From positions 806,001-870,000 of the forward strand of contig NZ_CP162133.1 in assembly GCF_040833955.1 (NCBI RefSeq): DNA of 64,000 nt. Reading direction: 5' to 3'. Positions 52,957 to 61,465 of this stretch are shown in pieces; positions within the stretch are counted from its first letter, which is position 1; each line of letters opens with the position of its first letter. A program made the translations under genes and the position numbers. This DNA is from Leptospira sp. WS60.C2. Its GTDB lineage: Bacteria; Spirochaetota; Leptospiria; Leptospirales; Leptospiraceae. The notes beneath the pieces were generated by a model. That model saw only the letters and a program-made list of their open reading frames with translations. It searched no databases and was not told the DNA's origin.

Positions 52957-54603
52957 ATGAAACAGGAAAAGAATCGTGTCTTTCCATTCCTAAGCATTTG
53001 CCTTTTTTTGATATCGTTCCATCTGACACCTCTTTTTGCAAAAGAGCCAAAGATACTTACCACTCCCATTACAGATGAAGTTGGAGTTTTAAATTCCGAA
53101 CAAGTCACAAACTTACAAACAATCATCATCGGAATGGAACAAAAAACATCTGCACAAGTTTTTTTATACATCATCCAGAGTTTAGAGGGAGAAACCATTG
53201 AGTCGTATTCCCTTAAAGTTGCGGAACTATCTCAGATTGGTCAAAAAGGAAAAGACAATGGTGTTTTGGTCTTACTCTCTGTGGGAGATCGAAAAGTGAG
53301 GATTGAGGTAGGTTATGGGTTGGAGGAAACATTAACAGACGTTTTATGTAATCGAATCATCCGAAATATCATGATTCCTGAGTTTAAAAACGGTGATTTG
53401 GCTCGAGGTGTTTTACTTGGATTTTCGGCAATTGAATCGGTTCTACTCGGTGCAAGTGAGACCAATCCAAATTTGCAAACGGATTATCCAGAGGGAATCG
53501 GACATGCGTTTTCCACAGACAACACTGTGCGGAATTTAGGAATTGCCACAGGCGTTATCGTTGTGGCACTGATCGGTTTTTTCGTGATGACAGATGGGAA
53601 AAAATACAAACGAAAACTTTGGTTAGAAGTATTGTATGGTGGAGTCGTTTTGATTGGACTCATCTACTTTCTTCCTGACGCCATGTTTTATTTCTTTTGT
53701 TTGGGAATTGTTTGTTTAAATTTATATCTTTTGTATGGTCTCTGGGAATGGTATGCATATCCATTAGCCATCCTGTCCCTTGCTTTTTGGATTCCTTTTT
53801 TACAAATTACATTCCATGCGGAATCGATCGTTCTCCTTTGGGTGTTTGGTATCATTGGATCCATATTACTTGTCATTAAACTAGCATTAGACGAAGTTTT
53901 GAAGGAAAGATTTGGGGAACTTGCAAAACAATTCGGCCTGAGTGCGAGTGAACTTTTATTTCACATACTTGCCTTTGTTAGTTTCTGGTTTAGCTTCCAA
54001 TCGTTTCTAAACAACGAAGGATTATTTTACATTTTGTACTACCAGGGAATCATCCTCTTTACTCTCTATGGATTCTCAATTTCTGTGTTTCAAAAACATG
54101 CGATCCGATACGCAATGGCTTTCGTTGTTTGGTTATGCCTAGTGGGAGGGATTGCGTTTTCCTTGCCAAAAGGACAGGAACTGTCTCCGCCCATCGACCT
54201 TGAAAAAGTATTTGTTACCTTTTCTTGGTTTGTTTGTTTGGTGTTAGGTTTTGTTTTGGCAAAGACCATCCAAGTCAACTCTTGGAACACTAGGTCATTG
54301 AAATATGGACTCATTTCTCTCGTTTGGACTTTCGGCTTTTCGATCGAACGAATTCTTGGTCAGACAGTTTCCTTTTCCTTCTTTGGTTGGGTCTTTCTTC
54401 TTTCCTATTTCATCATCCTCGTTCTACATTTCTTCTATACTGTTTGGGAAGAGAGTGATGGTAGCTCTTATTCGTCTTATTCTTCTAGCTCCCGTTCCTC
54501 TTCAAGTTATAGCAGCTCTTCGAGTTCGTATAGTACTAGCTCGAGATCGAGTTCTGGCGGCGGTGGTAGTTTTGGCGGTGGTGGAAGTTCAGGAAGTTGG
54601 TAA
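52957..54603 (+). CDS. TPM-domain membrane protein (YgcG-like)
   Basis: 548 residues. Signal peptide to about 29 and a TPM domain (about 33-170; TDEVGVLNSEQVTNL, NGVLVLLSVGDRKVRIEVGYG). Many membrane helices follow (about 195-500), and the tail is Ser-rich, ending GGGGSFGGGGSSGSW, the classic end of this family. TPM proteins are linked to phosphatase activity or photosystem repair in other lineages; in bacteria the role is unclear. The number of membrane helices is larger than in short YgcG. Confidence 0.8.
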   Translation: MKQEKNRVFPFLSICLFLISFHLTPLFAKEPKILTTPITDEVGVLNSEQVTNLQTIIIGMEQKTSAQVFLYIIQSLEGETIESYSLKVAELSQIGQKGKDNGVLVLLSVGDRKVRIEVGYGLEETLTDVLCNRIIRNIMIPEFKNGDLARGVLLGFSAIESVLLGASETNPNLQTDYPEGIGHAFSTDNTVRNLGIATGVIVVALIGFFVMTDGKKYKRKLWLEVLYGGVVLIGLIYFLPDAMFYFFCLGIVCLNLYLLYGLWEWYAYPLAILSLAFWIPFLQITFHAESIVLLWVFGIIGSILLVIKLALDEVLKERFGELAKQFGLSASELLFHILAFVSFWFSFQSFLNNEGLFYILYYQGIILFTLYGFSISVFQKHAIRYAMAFVVWLCLVGGIAFSLPKGQELSPPIDLEKVFVTFSWFVCLVLGFVLAKTIQVNSWNTRSLKYGLISLVWTFGFSIERILGQTVSFSFFGWVFLLSYFIILVLHFFYTVWEESDGSSYSSYSSSSRSSSSYSSSSSSYSTSSRSSSGGGGSFGGGGSSGSW

Positions 54604-54663
54604 AACCGTTAGGAACATCCATCTCATCGAGATGATTTACAATGTTTCTTGGTCATAAACTTC

Positions 54664-55134
54664 TTAACCCGCAACACGTTTGCGGTAACGGATGTAAAAT
54701 GGTTCGAAACTGGACTTGTTCCAAAACTGAATTGCTTCTTCATTTTTGAGAATCGCACGTAATTCAATGGCCAGAATGTTCTTTTCTAAACACCAAAGGT
54801 CCACATCTTTCAAAAGTGCGGACATAAATCCTTTTTTCTTTTTCCCTAACTTTGTTACGGCAAGGTCAATGAAAAGACTTCTTTCTTCTTCTAAGTGTGG
54901 TTTTTCTTCGATTCTACCTATGACAAGAGAAACAAGTTCCTCTTCCACAAAATACCCACGCATATATACTTTTCCTGTGCCAATTAGTTTGAAATAGATA
55001 TCGGTAAATTTGGTAGCGGCGCGAGGGCGGATGCGAAAAAGGCCATCTAACTCGAGTTCGTTTACCTTTCGGAAAAACTGATTTACGAGTTCGATGGTTT
55101 GGTTTCTGTCTGATTCTAAAAGATCGCGGATCAA
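54664..55134 (-). CDS. GNAT-family N-acetyltransferase-like protein
   Basis: 156 residues. The GNAT core is visible: beta4 SLFIDLAVTKLGKKKKGF leading to an acetyl-CoA loop, helix SALLKDVDLWCLEKN and the C-terminal NEEAIQFWNKSSFEPF. TTG 55134 follows the glyS stop directly (TAGTTG), so translation is probably coupled. Substrate unknown. Confidence 0.75.
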   Translation of the reverse strand: MIRDLLESDRNQTIELVNQFFRKVNELELDGLFRIRPRAATKFTDIYFKLIGTGKVYMRGYFVEEELVSLVIGRIEEKPHLEEERSLFIDLAVTKLGKKKKGFMSALLKDVDLWCLEKNILAIELRAILKNEEAIQFWNKSSFEPFYIRYRKRVAG

Positions 55135-56535
55135 CTATACCATTCTTTGGATAAGGTAGGATTTGAGTTCGGAGACAGGAATTCTTTCTTGTTTCATCGA
55201 ATCTCTTTCGCGGATGGTGACAGTTCCGTCACTCATAGTATCGTAGTCCACTGTGATACAAAATGGAGTTCCAATTTCATCATGGCGACGATATCGTTTA
55301 CCAATGGCACCACTTTCATCGTAGTCTACATACCAATGGTTTCGTAAGTCGGCATAAATTTCTTTCGCCTTCGCATCGAGTCCGTCTTTTTTCATCAAAG
55401 GAAAAATGGCAACCTTCATCGGACTCACTCGTTTCCCGAATCGTAAAACCGTACGGATGTCGTCTTTTTCTAATTTTTCTTCTTCGTATGCATCGCATAA
55501 CACCGCTAAGAAAAGACGGTTGAGGCCGAGTGCTGGCTCCACTACATACGGCAGGTATTTTTTCTTTTGGTCTAAGTCGTGATACTTTAAGTCTTCTGAA
55601 GAAAACTTCTCGTGTTGGGTTAGGTCATAATCGGTTCTCGAAGCAATGCCCCAAAGTTCTCCCCAACCAAATGGATATTTGTATTCGATATCACTTGTGG
55701 AATCACTATAAAAGGAGAGTTCTTCCTTTTCATGTTCTCTCACGCGTAGGTTTTCTTTTTTTAAACCGACAACGTTCACAAGCCAATCCATGCAGTAGTC
55801 CACCCAATACTTGAACCATTCTTTTTGAGTGCCTGGTTCGCAGAAAAATTCCATTTCCATTTGTTCGAATTCACGGGTTCGGAACACAAATTGGCGAGCC
55901 ATGATTTCGTTTCGAAAGGACTTTCCAATTTGAGCAATTCCGAAAGGCACTTTTTTTCGAGCAATCTGGGTGACATTTTTAAAATTGATAAAGATCCCTT
56001 GTGCTGTCTCTGGTCGGAGGTAGATGTCTGTGGATCCCTCTTCGGAAGCACCGTGTGAAGTTTTAAACATCAAATTGAATTGGCGGGCATCTGTAAAACT
56101 ACCAACGGTTCCACATGTAGGACAAGCGTAGGCTTTTTCACGGATGGTGTTTGTTAGCTCTTCTAATGTTTTTCCTGTAGCAGCACCATCACCTTCTTTC
56201 TCTTCTAAAAACTTATCCACGCGCACTCGTGTTTTACACTTTTTGCAGTCCATGAGTGGGTCGTTGAAGTTGGAAATATGGCCAGAAGCTTCCCAAACTC
56301 GAGGGTGGAGGAGGATGGAAGAATCCAGTCCCAAAACATCATCTCTTCTGTGGACAAAGTATTCCCACCAGAGTCGTTTTAGGTTATTTAAAACTTCAAT
56401 TCCGTTCGGACCATAGTCAAATGTGTTGGAGAGGCCTCCGTAAATTTCGGATCCTGGGAAAACAAAGCCCCTTCTTTTGGAGACTGCGACTATGGGTTTG
56501 AGCGACTGTTCTTCTTTCTCTTTCGGCTGTGCCAT
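55135..56535 (-). CDS. glyS: Glycyl-tRNA synthetase, homodimeric class II type
   Basis: 466 residues from ATG 56535. This is the eukaryote/archaea-like alpha2 GlyRS, not the alpha2beta2 form. It begins with RRGFVFPGSEIYGG, has motif 2 region FRNEIMARQFVFRTREFEQME and motif 3 with GLNRLFLAVL. Two CxxC pairs (DCKKCKTR and YACPTCGT) probably form a zinc-binding insert. The anticodon domain is at the C-terminus. A longer frame to 56619 has no good start. Confidence 0.94.
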   Translation of the reverse strand: MAQPKEKEEQSLKPIVAVSKRRGFVFPGSEIYGGLSNTFDYGPNGIEVLNNLKRLWWEYFVHRRDDVLGLDSSILLHPRVWEASGHISNFNDPLMDCKKCKTRVRVDKFLEEKEGDGAATGKTLEELTNTIREKAYACPTCGTVGSFTDARQFNLMFKTSHGASEEGSTDIYLRPETAQGIFINFKNVTQIARKKVPFGIAQIGKSFRNEIMARQFVFRTREFEQMEMEFFCEPGTQKEWFKYWVDYCMDWLVNVVGLKKENLRVREHEKEELSFYSDSTSDIEYKYPFGWGELWGIASRTDYDLTQHEKFSSEDLKYHDLDQKKKYLPYVVEPALGLNRLFLAVLCDAYEEEKLEKDDIRTVLRFGKRVSPMKVAIFPLMKKDGLDAKAKEIYADLRNHWYVDYDESGAIGKRYRRHDEIGTPFCITVDYDTMSDGTVTIRERDSMKQERIPVSELKSYLIQRMV

Positions 56536-56598
56536 ATCCGCCAAATTTTTTGTTTTCCATGAAAATTCAAAGTATTTTCCTTGAGATAAGACTAAAGA

Positions 56599-58407
56599 AT
56601 GGATTCGGCAAACTCTCAATACCTCTCACCCTGGGCAAAAAAATCCTTAACGTTTTTCGTTTGGCTCTCTCCTCTTTTCAGTTTGGGACCATTTTTGGCT
56701 CTCGGAATCCTCTTTGCATTCCCAAAAGAGTTTCGCCTCCGCCTCCGCGCTGTTGCTGTGGTTTCTGTTTACATCATCAATTGGATACTTGTCTATCCAG
56801 TGGACTTACTCCATCGTTCCAGTCTGGAATGGGAAGGAATGATCAATGCTTTTTTGGCAAGAGATGGTATCCCATTCCGATTGAAGTTTGGATTTTTCCT
56901 ATTTTGTTTTCTCTTTCTTTTTGCCAACTATCTCCATAGCCGAAGAAGAAATCGTAAGCGGGAATCCGTGCGAAGGCTTCGTTTAGAAAGGGATTTTCCT
57001 GGTACAGAACTGAGAACAGAGATGCGAGTGCGTGATGCAAAGTTTGATACGATATTACTCGTTCTTGTTCTTGCGCTTGTGTTTCAATTTTTCTTTCAAT
57101 ACATTACGGAAAGCTTAAATCCACAAAAAAATCTTTCTCCTTTAGCACCTTTATTTGATGTTCACCAATTTGTTTTTAATTTTTCAATTTCACTTTGTAT
57201 TTTACTTTTTAGTTTCAATCGTAAAAAAGTCCCATCCCTACTTGCAAAACCATACCTTCGTTATATGGAAGCTATTCGGATTCGAGAAGGTTGGAAACAA
57301 GCAGTTGAAACAGGAAGTAAATTCCCGTTACGCTTGGAGCTCATTGTCAAAGAGAAGGCAAGCTTTCGTGATAAATTGTTACCAGGCTTTGGTCACATCT
57401 ATGTTTATGAATATTGGCGTGGTTTTCCCATTTTATTTTTAACGCTTTTGTTATATTTGTTTTCTGCTGTTTGGGTATTTTCCTACATCAGTCCTATTTT
57501 TGGAATACAGTTTCTTGCTGGTTTTGGATTGAAACCAGGAATCCCTGATAAAGATTTTTTCATTTCTTCACAAAACATTGCATATGCTCTATTTTCCGTT
57601 GGTGCACTTGTTGGTTTGTATTTTTACTCTGCCTACTTACTTGAAAAATCCTTCAGTTTGGAAAACTTAGGAATCAAAAGAGACAAAGAGGGAGAATCCG
57701 AACCATTCTTCAAACCAGGGTTACGAAAAGGATTCCGTAACGTTTTACCACTTTCTCTTTTATTCCATTTGGTCCTTCTTTGCCTTGTTTTTCTGATTCC
57801 CATTAGCATACAGCGTGGTAAAAAAAAGGAACAATCTGCACAAAAGAATGATCACTTTCGCCCGGAAAAGATGGAATTCTATTTCATTGATCCAAATGTT
57901 CCTGATGATACCCAAGGATTAAATGGGGGAATCATCACAGGTAACGAAACGGAAAATAAAGAGAAGGGAGAGAAGATTTCGAATGAAAAGGTAGCGGATA
58001 ACGGACCAGTGAAAGGTTATATCAAAAAAATCCGCGGTAAAAAAGTCCCTCCCACTTACTCGAATTATATCTCTGCCAAAATGCGAATTCCCGAAAGTTA
58101 CATGGACTATTGGGCAAAAGCCCCCCATCCGTATTCCAGTGTGGTGGCTTATACCATCACACAAGATGGCGATGTGATTGATGTGGAACTCGTTGAAGCA
58201 TCCGATTATCCAGACCAAGACCTGAGAACCTTACAACTTGTCGAAAGTTTAGGACCACTCATGCCACCTCCCGGAACAAAAAATGACATTCGGGTCACGG
58301 AACTCTTTTGGAACGGGCCCATTGATCCAGAGTTTGTTCCAACACCTCTGCAAAAAGAAATGATCAACTTATTTGACGGCCGTTATATGGAAGAGATACC
58401 CGAATGA
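56599..58407 (+). CDS. Polytopic membrane protein with C-terminal TonB-like domain
   Basis: 602 residues. About eight membrane helices (about 15-410) are split by a cytoplasmic-looking basic stretch (about 112-150). Then come a charged linker (about 420-490) and a TonB_C-type domain (about 510-570; SSVVAYTITQDGDVIDVELVEAS, shortened). Usual TonB has one membrane helix, so this arrangement is unusual. It may energise an outer-membrane receptor such as the FecA-like one downstream, or be a sensor. It overlaps the PrsW gene by four bases (ATGA). Confidence 0.7.
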   Translation: MDSANSQYLSPWAKKSLTFFVWLSPLFSLGPFLALGILFAFPKEFRLRLRAVAVVSVYIINWILVYPVDLLHRSSLEWEGMINAFLARDGIPFRLKFGFFLFCFLFLFANYLHSRRRNRKRESVRRLRLERDFPGTELRTEMRVRDAKFDTILLVLVLALVFQFFFQYITESLNPQKNLSPLAPLFDVHQFVFNFSISLCILLFSFNRKKVPSLLAKPYLRYMEAIRIREGWKQAVETGSKFPLRLELIVKEKASFRDKLLPGFGHIYVYEYWRGFPILFLTLLLYLFSAVWVFSYISPIFGIQFLAGFGLKPGIPDKDFFISSQNIAYALFSVGALVGLYFYSAYLLEKSFSLENLGIKRDKEGESEPFFKPGLRKGFRNVLPLSLLFHLVLLCLVFLIPISIQRGKKKEQSAQKNDHFRPEKMEFYFIDPNVPDDTQGLNGGIITGNETENKEKGEKISNEKVADNGPVKGYIKKIRGKKVPPTYSNYISAKMRIPESYMDYWAKAPHPYSSVVAYTITQDGDVIDVELVEASDYPDQDLRTLQLVESLGPLMPPPGTKNDIRVTELFWNGPIDPEFVPTPLQKEMINLFDGRYMEEIPE

Positions 58408-59165
58408 AAGAAATGGGAACTTGGGATTATTTGATAGGTGTTGCTACCATTTTACCTTGGGCAGTTGTTGTTTGGAAAGCATACAAACCAAAGAAAGGTT
58501 GGCAAGAAGTTGTTGGAATTGTTTTTGCTTTGGTGTTTGGTTGGCTTGCTACGGATTTAATTTTGAGATTACATCCCATCTTATGGCCCGAGACAGACTT
58601 TTCTCCTAAAAAGAAAGTTAGTTTGTTAACTCAGACGGCCCATTTAGCATTCATCCAAGCGGGAATTACAGAAGAGACATTTAAGATTTTTTTCATTATG
58701 ATTTTAGCTTTCGTTTTTGGATATGATCGTCGAAAGAAAGAATTTTTACCTAACGTTGTGTTGTTTGGTGCATTCGTTGCCATGGGATTTTCGTTTATTG
58801 AAAACACTCATTACATCTTCCGTGAACCAGAAGAAAAAAAACTAAACCTGTTTATTGCAAGAACCATCCACTCATCCAACATCCATATGCTGATCAATTT
58901 GTGTTTTGCTCTTTTCCTTTTAAAGAGCAATCAAAAGTTAGATACCAATTCCAAAACAATGACAATTCTCTTTGGTTTTTTGTTGGCAGTGTTACAGCAT
59001 GGTGTTGTTGATTTTTTACTCATCCCAGGAGCTACAATTGGTCTTTGGATTTCGACCGCCATGTTTGTTGGGATTTGGGTTTGGGTTGTGGTTGATTGGC
59101 GCAAATTGGTAGTGACACAAACAAAAGACCATGCACCCGTAATCGAAGAATTACTTACTAGATAA
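58404..59165 (+). CDS. PrsW-family intramembrane protease
   Basis: 253 residues, about seven membrane helices. The family residues are present: Glu90-Glu91 in GITEETFKIFF, GFSFIENTHYIF with Glu133, His156 and His161 in RTIHSSNIHML and His199 in LQHGVVDF. PrsW cleaves the anti-sigma factor RsiW in Bacillus. No anti-sigma target is near; the coupled polytopic TonB-like protein is a candidate substrate or partner (inference). It overlaps the converging gene by 15 bases. Confidence 0.85.
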   Translation: MKEMGTWDYLIGVATILPWAVVVWKAYKPKKGWQEVVGIVFALVFGWLATDLILRLHPILWPETDFSPKKKVSLLTQTAHLAFIQAGITEETFKIFFIMILAFVFGYDRRKKEFLPNVVLFGAFVAMGFSFIENTHYIFREPEEKKLNLFIARTIHSSNIHMLINLCFALFLLKSNQKLDTNSKTMTILFGFLLAVLQHGVVDFLLIPGATIGLWISTAMFVGIWVWVVVDWRKLVVTQTKDHAPVIEELLTR

Positions 59166-59615
59166 AAAAACTCTGATCCCTGCCTCCGAATATTCTTCCC
59201 AATCTGTTTGAAAGGTTCTGATTTTTGGGATTTCTGGATGGTTCCATATTTCTGCCCAGAATTTTGGAACAACTTCTTCTGGAGGACCAGGTTGGATTGC
59301 AAAATAACGGCCGTTCTGTGGTTTGATGTGAACGATTTCCATGCCAGGAAGTGGTTGTTGATTTGGTTCAACAGAATACCCTAACAAAAAATCATAAGCT
59401 CCATTTTCATCATTCTCATAAGCAAAATAAACACCGAACAAAGGGTCATACTTTCGAATCGTTTCCATTTGTTTCGGTATGTCTTCTTTGTAAAACTTGG
59501 AATAAATGGCAGGAATTTTCATTTCGGCATCACCTGGTGCATTGGAAGTGCGTACGCGAAGTCCCATGATCGTAAAAGATTGTGTTTGCACCAAAGGTTC
59601 CTTCCATTCCGACAT
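59151..59615 (-). CDS. GyrI-like/effector-binding domain protein
   Basis: 154 residues with the fold pattern of the GyrI-like small-molecule-binding domain of AraC/Rob and MerR regulators. It shows IPAIYSKFYKEDIPK, the centre FGVYFAYENDENGAYDFL, GMEIVHIKPQNGRYFAI and FQTDWEEY. There is no DNA-binding domain, so it is a stand-alone ligand-binding protein. Ligand unknown. Confidence 0.75.
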   Translation of the reverse strand: MSEWKEPLVQTQSFTIMGLRVRTSNAPGDAEMKIPAIYSKFYKEDIPKQMETIRKYDPLFGVYFAYENDENGAYDFLLGYSVEPNQQPLPGMEIVHIKPQNGRYFAIQPGPPEEVVPKFWAEIWNHPEIPKIRTFQTDWEEYSEAGIRVFLSSK

Positions 59616-59706
59616 ACGGAAATTCTTTCAGTTTTCATCAAAAAACGCAATCTTTTCTTCTGTAATGGTTTGACTTTCCAGTGCCTCCTGTACACATGGT
59701 AATTAC

Positions 59707-59824
59707 TCCTGGTGATTATGGAGAGAAGGCCATACCCGTTCCCATTCCGAACACGGAAGTCAAGCTTCTCATCGCCGATGGTACTATTGGGTTCGCTCAA
59801 TGGGAGAGTAGGACGTTGCCGGGT
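59707..59824 (+). rRNA. rrf: 5S ribosomal RNA
   Basis: About 118 bases with the universal 5S core (CCATTCCGAACACGGAAGT), loop region CGCCGATGGTACT and 3' segment GGGAGAGTAGGACGTTGCC. The ends pair: CCTGG (59708-59712) with CCGGG (59819-59823). Boundaries are good to a few bases. No 16S or 23S flanks it. Solitary rRNA genes are known in Leptospira. A terminator follows at 59846. Confidence 0.95.
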
Positions 59825-59845
59825 TTGCACTCATAACGTATGATA

Positions 59846-59880
59846 AAGCGTTCACGAAAGTGAGCGCTTTTTTTGTTTTT
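59846..59880 (+). terminator. Rho-independent terminator of the 5S gene
   Basis: AAGCGTTCAC-GAAA-GTGAGCGCTT, ten pairs with a GAAA tetraloop, then TTTTTTGTTTTT. Confidence 0.9.
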
Positions 59881-59908
59881 AGAGCGTGGTTTAAGCCGGC
59901 TGCCGTCC

Positions 59909-60109
59909 GCGACTTTTGGCTACGCTTCGCTGCTTCGCCCGCCAAAGTCGCCTGCTCGTTCCCTATGGGTCACTGCGCAGCATTGCCGGGTGATTTGAAT
60001 TCCAAAAAGGAATCAATTGATTGCGTAAGGTGTCTTGCTCTTTTTTCTCCGGCATTGTTGCCGGGTGGATACAAAAGAAGATTAGAATCGAACCCAACCG
60101 AAAGGTTGG
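59909..60109 (+). other. GC-rich hairpin-rich non-coding element, candidate structured RNA or repeat
   Basis: In the gap between the 5S terminator and the gene at 60317 (over 400 bases) the first 230 are richer in GC than the surroundings and hold successive hairpins. They are GCGACTTTTGGC/GCCAAAGTCGC (59909-59920 with 59941-59951), TTGAATTCC/GGAATCAA (59995-60016), CCGGCA-TTGT-TGCCGG (60049-60064) and CCAACC-GAAA-GGTTGG (60094-60109), the last being a terminator. The 59921-59940 loop is a pyrimidine/GC-rich CTACGCTTCGCTGCTTCGCC-like sequence. The rest, 60120-60316, shows only a TATAAT at 60226-60231 that may serve the next gene. Spacer repeat or small RNA cannot be decided. Confidence 0.4.
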
Positions 60110-60117
60110 CTTTTTTG
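60094..60117 (+). terminator. Rho-independent terminator ending the structured element
   Basis: CCAACC-GAAA-GGTTGG, one C, then TTTTTTGT. No protein gene precedes it on this strand within 900 bases except the already terminated 5S gene. Confidence 0.75.
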
Positions 60118-60316
60118 TGTACAATAGAAACTCCATTGAGTATCACATTCGATTGTTGGGTCGATATGAATGGGATATCAGTGGACATTTGTAACGGATG
60201 GATTTTTAAAATGGGATGAATTGGATATAATGTTTGGGTAGATTCGTAAATTTCTTTCTAAAAATCACTTTCAAAGTATAACGATAGTTTAATTTTGTCC
60301 CAATTCCGTTAAAAAT

Positions 60317-61345
60317 ATGAAACTAAGTTACCCCTTTCGATTTTTCTTTCTATTTCTCTCTCTTTCTTCATTTCTGTATGCTCAAGACACTGCCGAACCA
60401 CCGAAAGAACCAGTGCAGGAAAAGACCAGATATCGTTATATCTCCATCAATCCAGGAGTGACATTAGAAAGTGTATCTGTATCCATCCAAGGGCGGAGCC
60501 GGGATGCCTTGATGGTACAAGATGATCCAGGACGAGTTTCTTGGTTATTAGATGTAAAATCTCCAGAATGGCAGATTTCAAAATACTTTGGAGTGAATTT
60601 GTTATTACACAATTCGAATTTTTCTCTCAATCGGCAGTCGATTCCTCGTATTTTTTCACGCCAATCTTCTGTCGAAACTACTTCTTCTGAATCAGGTTCT
60701 TCCAATTCTAACAATGATTCAATAACACCTAAGAGAGATAAGGTGACAGAAGATGTAGGGACTCAACTAGATGGTTCGTATTCAATGCTCGTTCCCATTT
60801 TTTACATTGGGAATCCAGATACATTTCGTTTGGGTTTTGGTATGGGACCAGCACAAGTTAGAATGCGAGGGAACGTTGATTTTAAAGATACGGCTTCTAA
60901 TTTGCTCATCGCATTTTCTGGGCCAGGAAGAGATAATTTTCTAAACAATCTAACTGCATTTCAATTTGTGTCTGGAAACATCAATCCAGAATCGGATCCA
61001 ACGCTTAGTTACCTAGTTGCCAATCTTTCGAGTGGAAACAATCTAGAGTTAGTTGGTTACTATTTGGCAAGCCAAGGTTTATTAAGAGCTGATGCTACAG
61101 CTTTGACAGCATACTTAAGTGGACGTTACAATGCAGTCGAATCGTTAGCCATCAGCAGTTTGATGAGAAATCAGGTGAGTGTGAACGCAGTGGCAAAATT
61201 TGCATTTATGATGTATTTAGAATCGCCAGAATTTTTGGGACTTAGGGCAAGATTGTCGTTTGGTGGACCTATTGTGAAAGAAAACGGATACACATACGAA
61301 CTGAGGACTTTTCATTTAGCTCTCTACAAACCACTGGAGTTTTGA
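60317..61345 (+). CDS. Putative outer-membrane beta-barrel protein
   Basis: 342 residues with a signal peptide ending SFLYAQD, alternating polar/hydrophobic strands throughout and a terminal Phe (LALYKPLEF), typical of outer-membrane barrels recognised by BamA. A Ser/Asn-rich stretch (about 117-138) may be a surface loop. No recognised family. A TATAAT at 60226-60231 is a possible -10. It converges with the FecA-like gene. Confidence 0.65.
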   Translation: MKLSYPFRFFFLFLSLSSFLYAQDTAEPPKEPVQEKTRYRYISINPGVTLESVSVSIQGRSRDALMVQDDPGRVSWLLDVKSPEWQISKYFGVNLLLHNSNFSLNRQSIPRIFSRQSSVETTSSESGSSNSNNDSITPKRDKVTEDVGTQLDGSYSMLVPIFYIGNPDTFRLGFGMGPAQVRMRGNVDFKDTASNLLIAFSGPGRDNFLNNLTAFQFVSGNINPESDPTLSYLVANLSSGNNLELVGYYLASQGLLRADATALTAYLSGRYNAVESLAISSLMRNQVSVNAVAKFAFMMYLESPEFLGLRARLSFGGPIVKENGYTYELRTFHLALYKPLEF

Positions 61346-61408
61346 TATCAATCAAAAACAACGAGAATCGACTTTCAAAATTCCGATTCTGTTTTGGTAA
61401 GATGGTTT

Positions 61409-61452
61409 GTTTTTAAATAAAACCCGTATCCTCAAGAAAGATTGAGGATACG
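61409..61452 (-). terminator. Rho-independent terminator of the TonB receptor gene
   Basis: CGTATCCTCAA-GAAAGA-TTGAGGATACG (61425-61452); A-rich plus-strand flank (61412-61422) gives U-rich minus-strand RNA. Confidence 0.7.
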
Positions 61453-61465
61453 AATTCGCTACGTT

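Noticed and set aside
59816..60066. TTGCCGGGT repeats as fragments of duplicated 5S genes
   Set aside because: Only nine bases are shared and the flanks do not match 5S; one copy is explained by its own hairpin.
59860..60219. 119-residue frame after the 5S gene
   Set aside because: It begins inside the 5S terminator hairpin and is a translation of the GC-rich non-coding element, so unlikely to be a protein.
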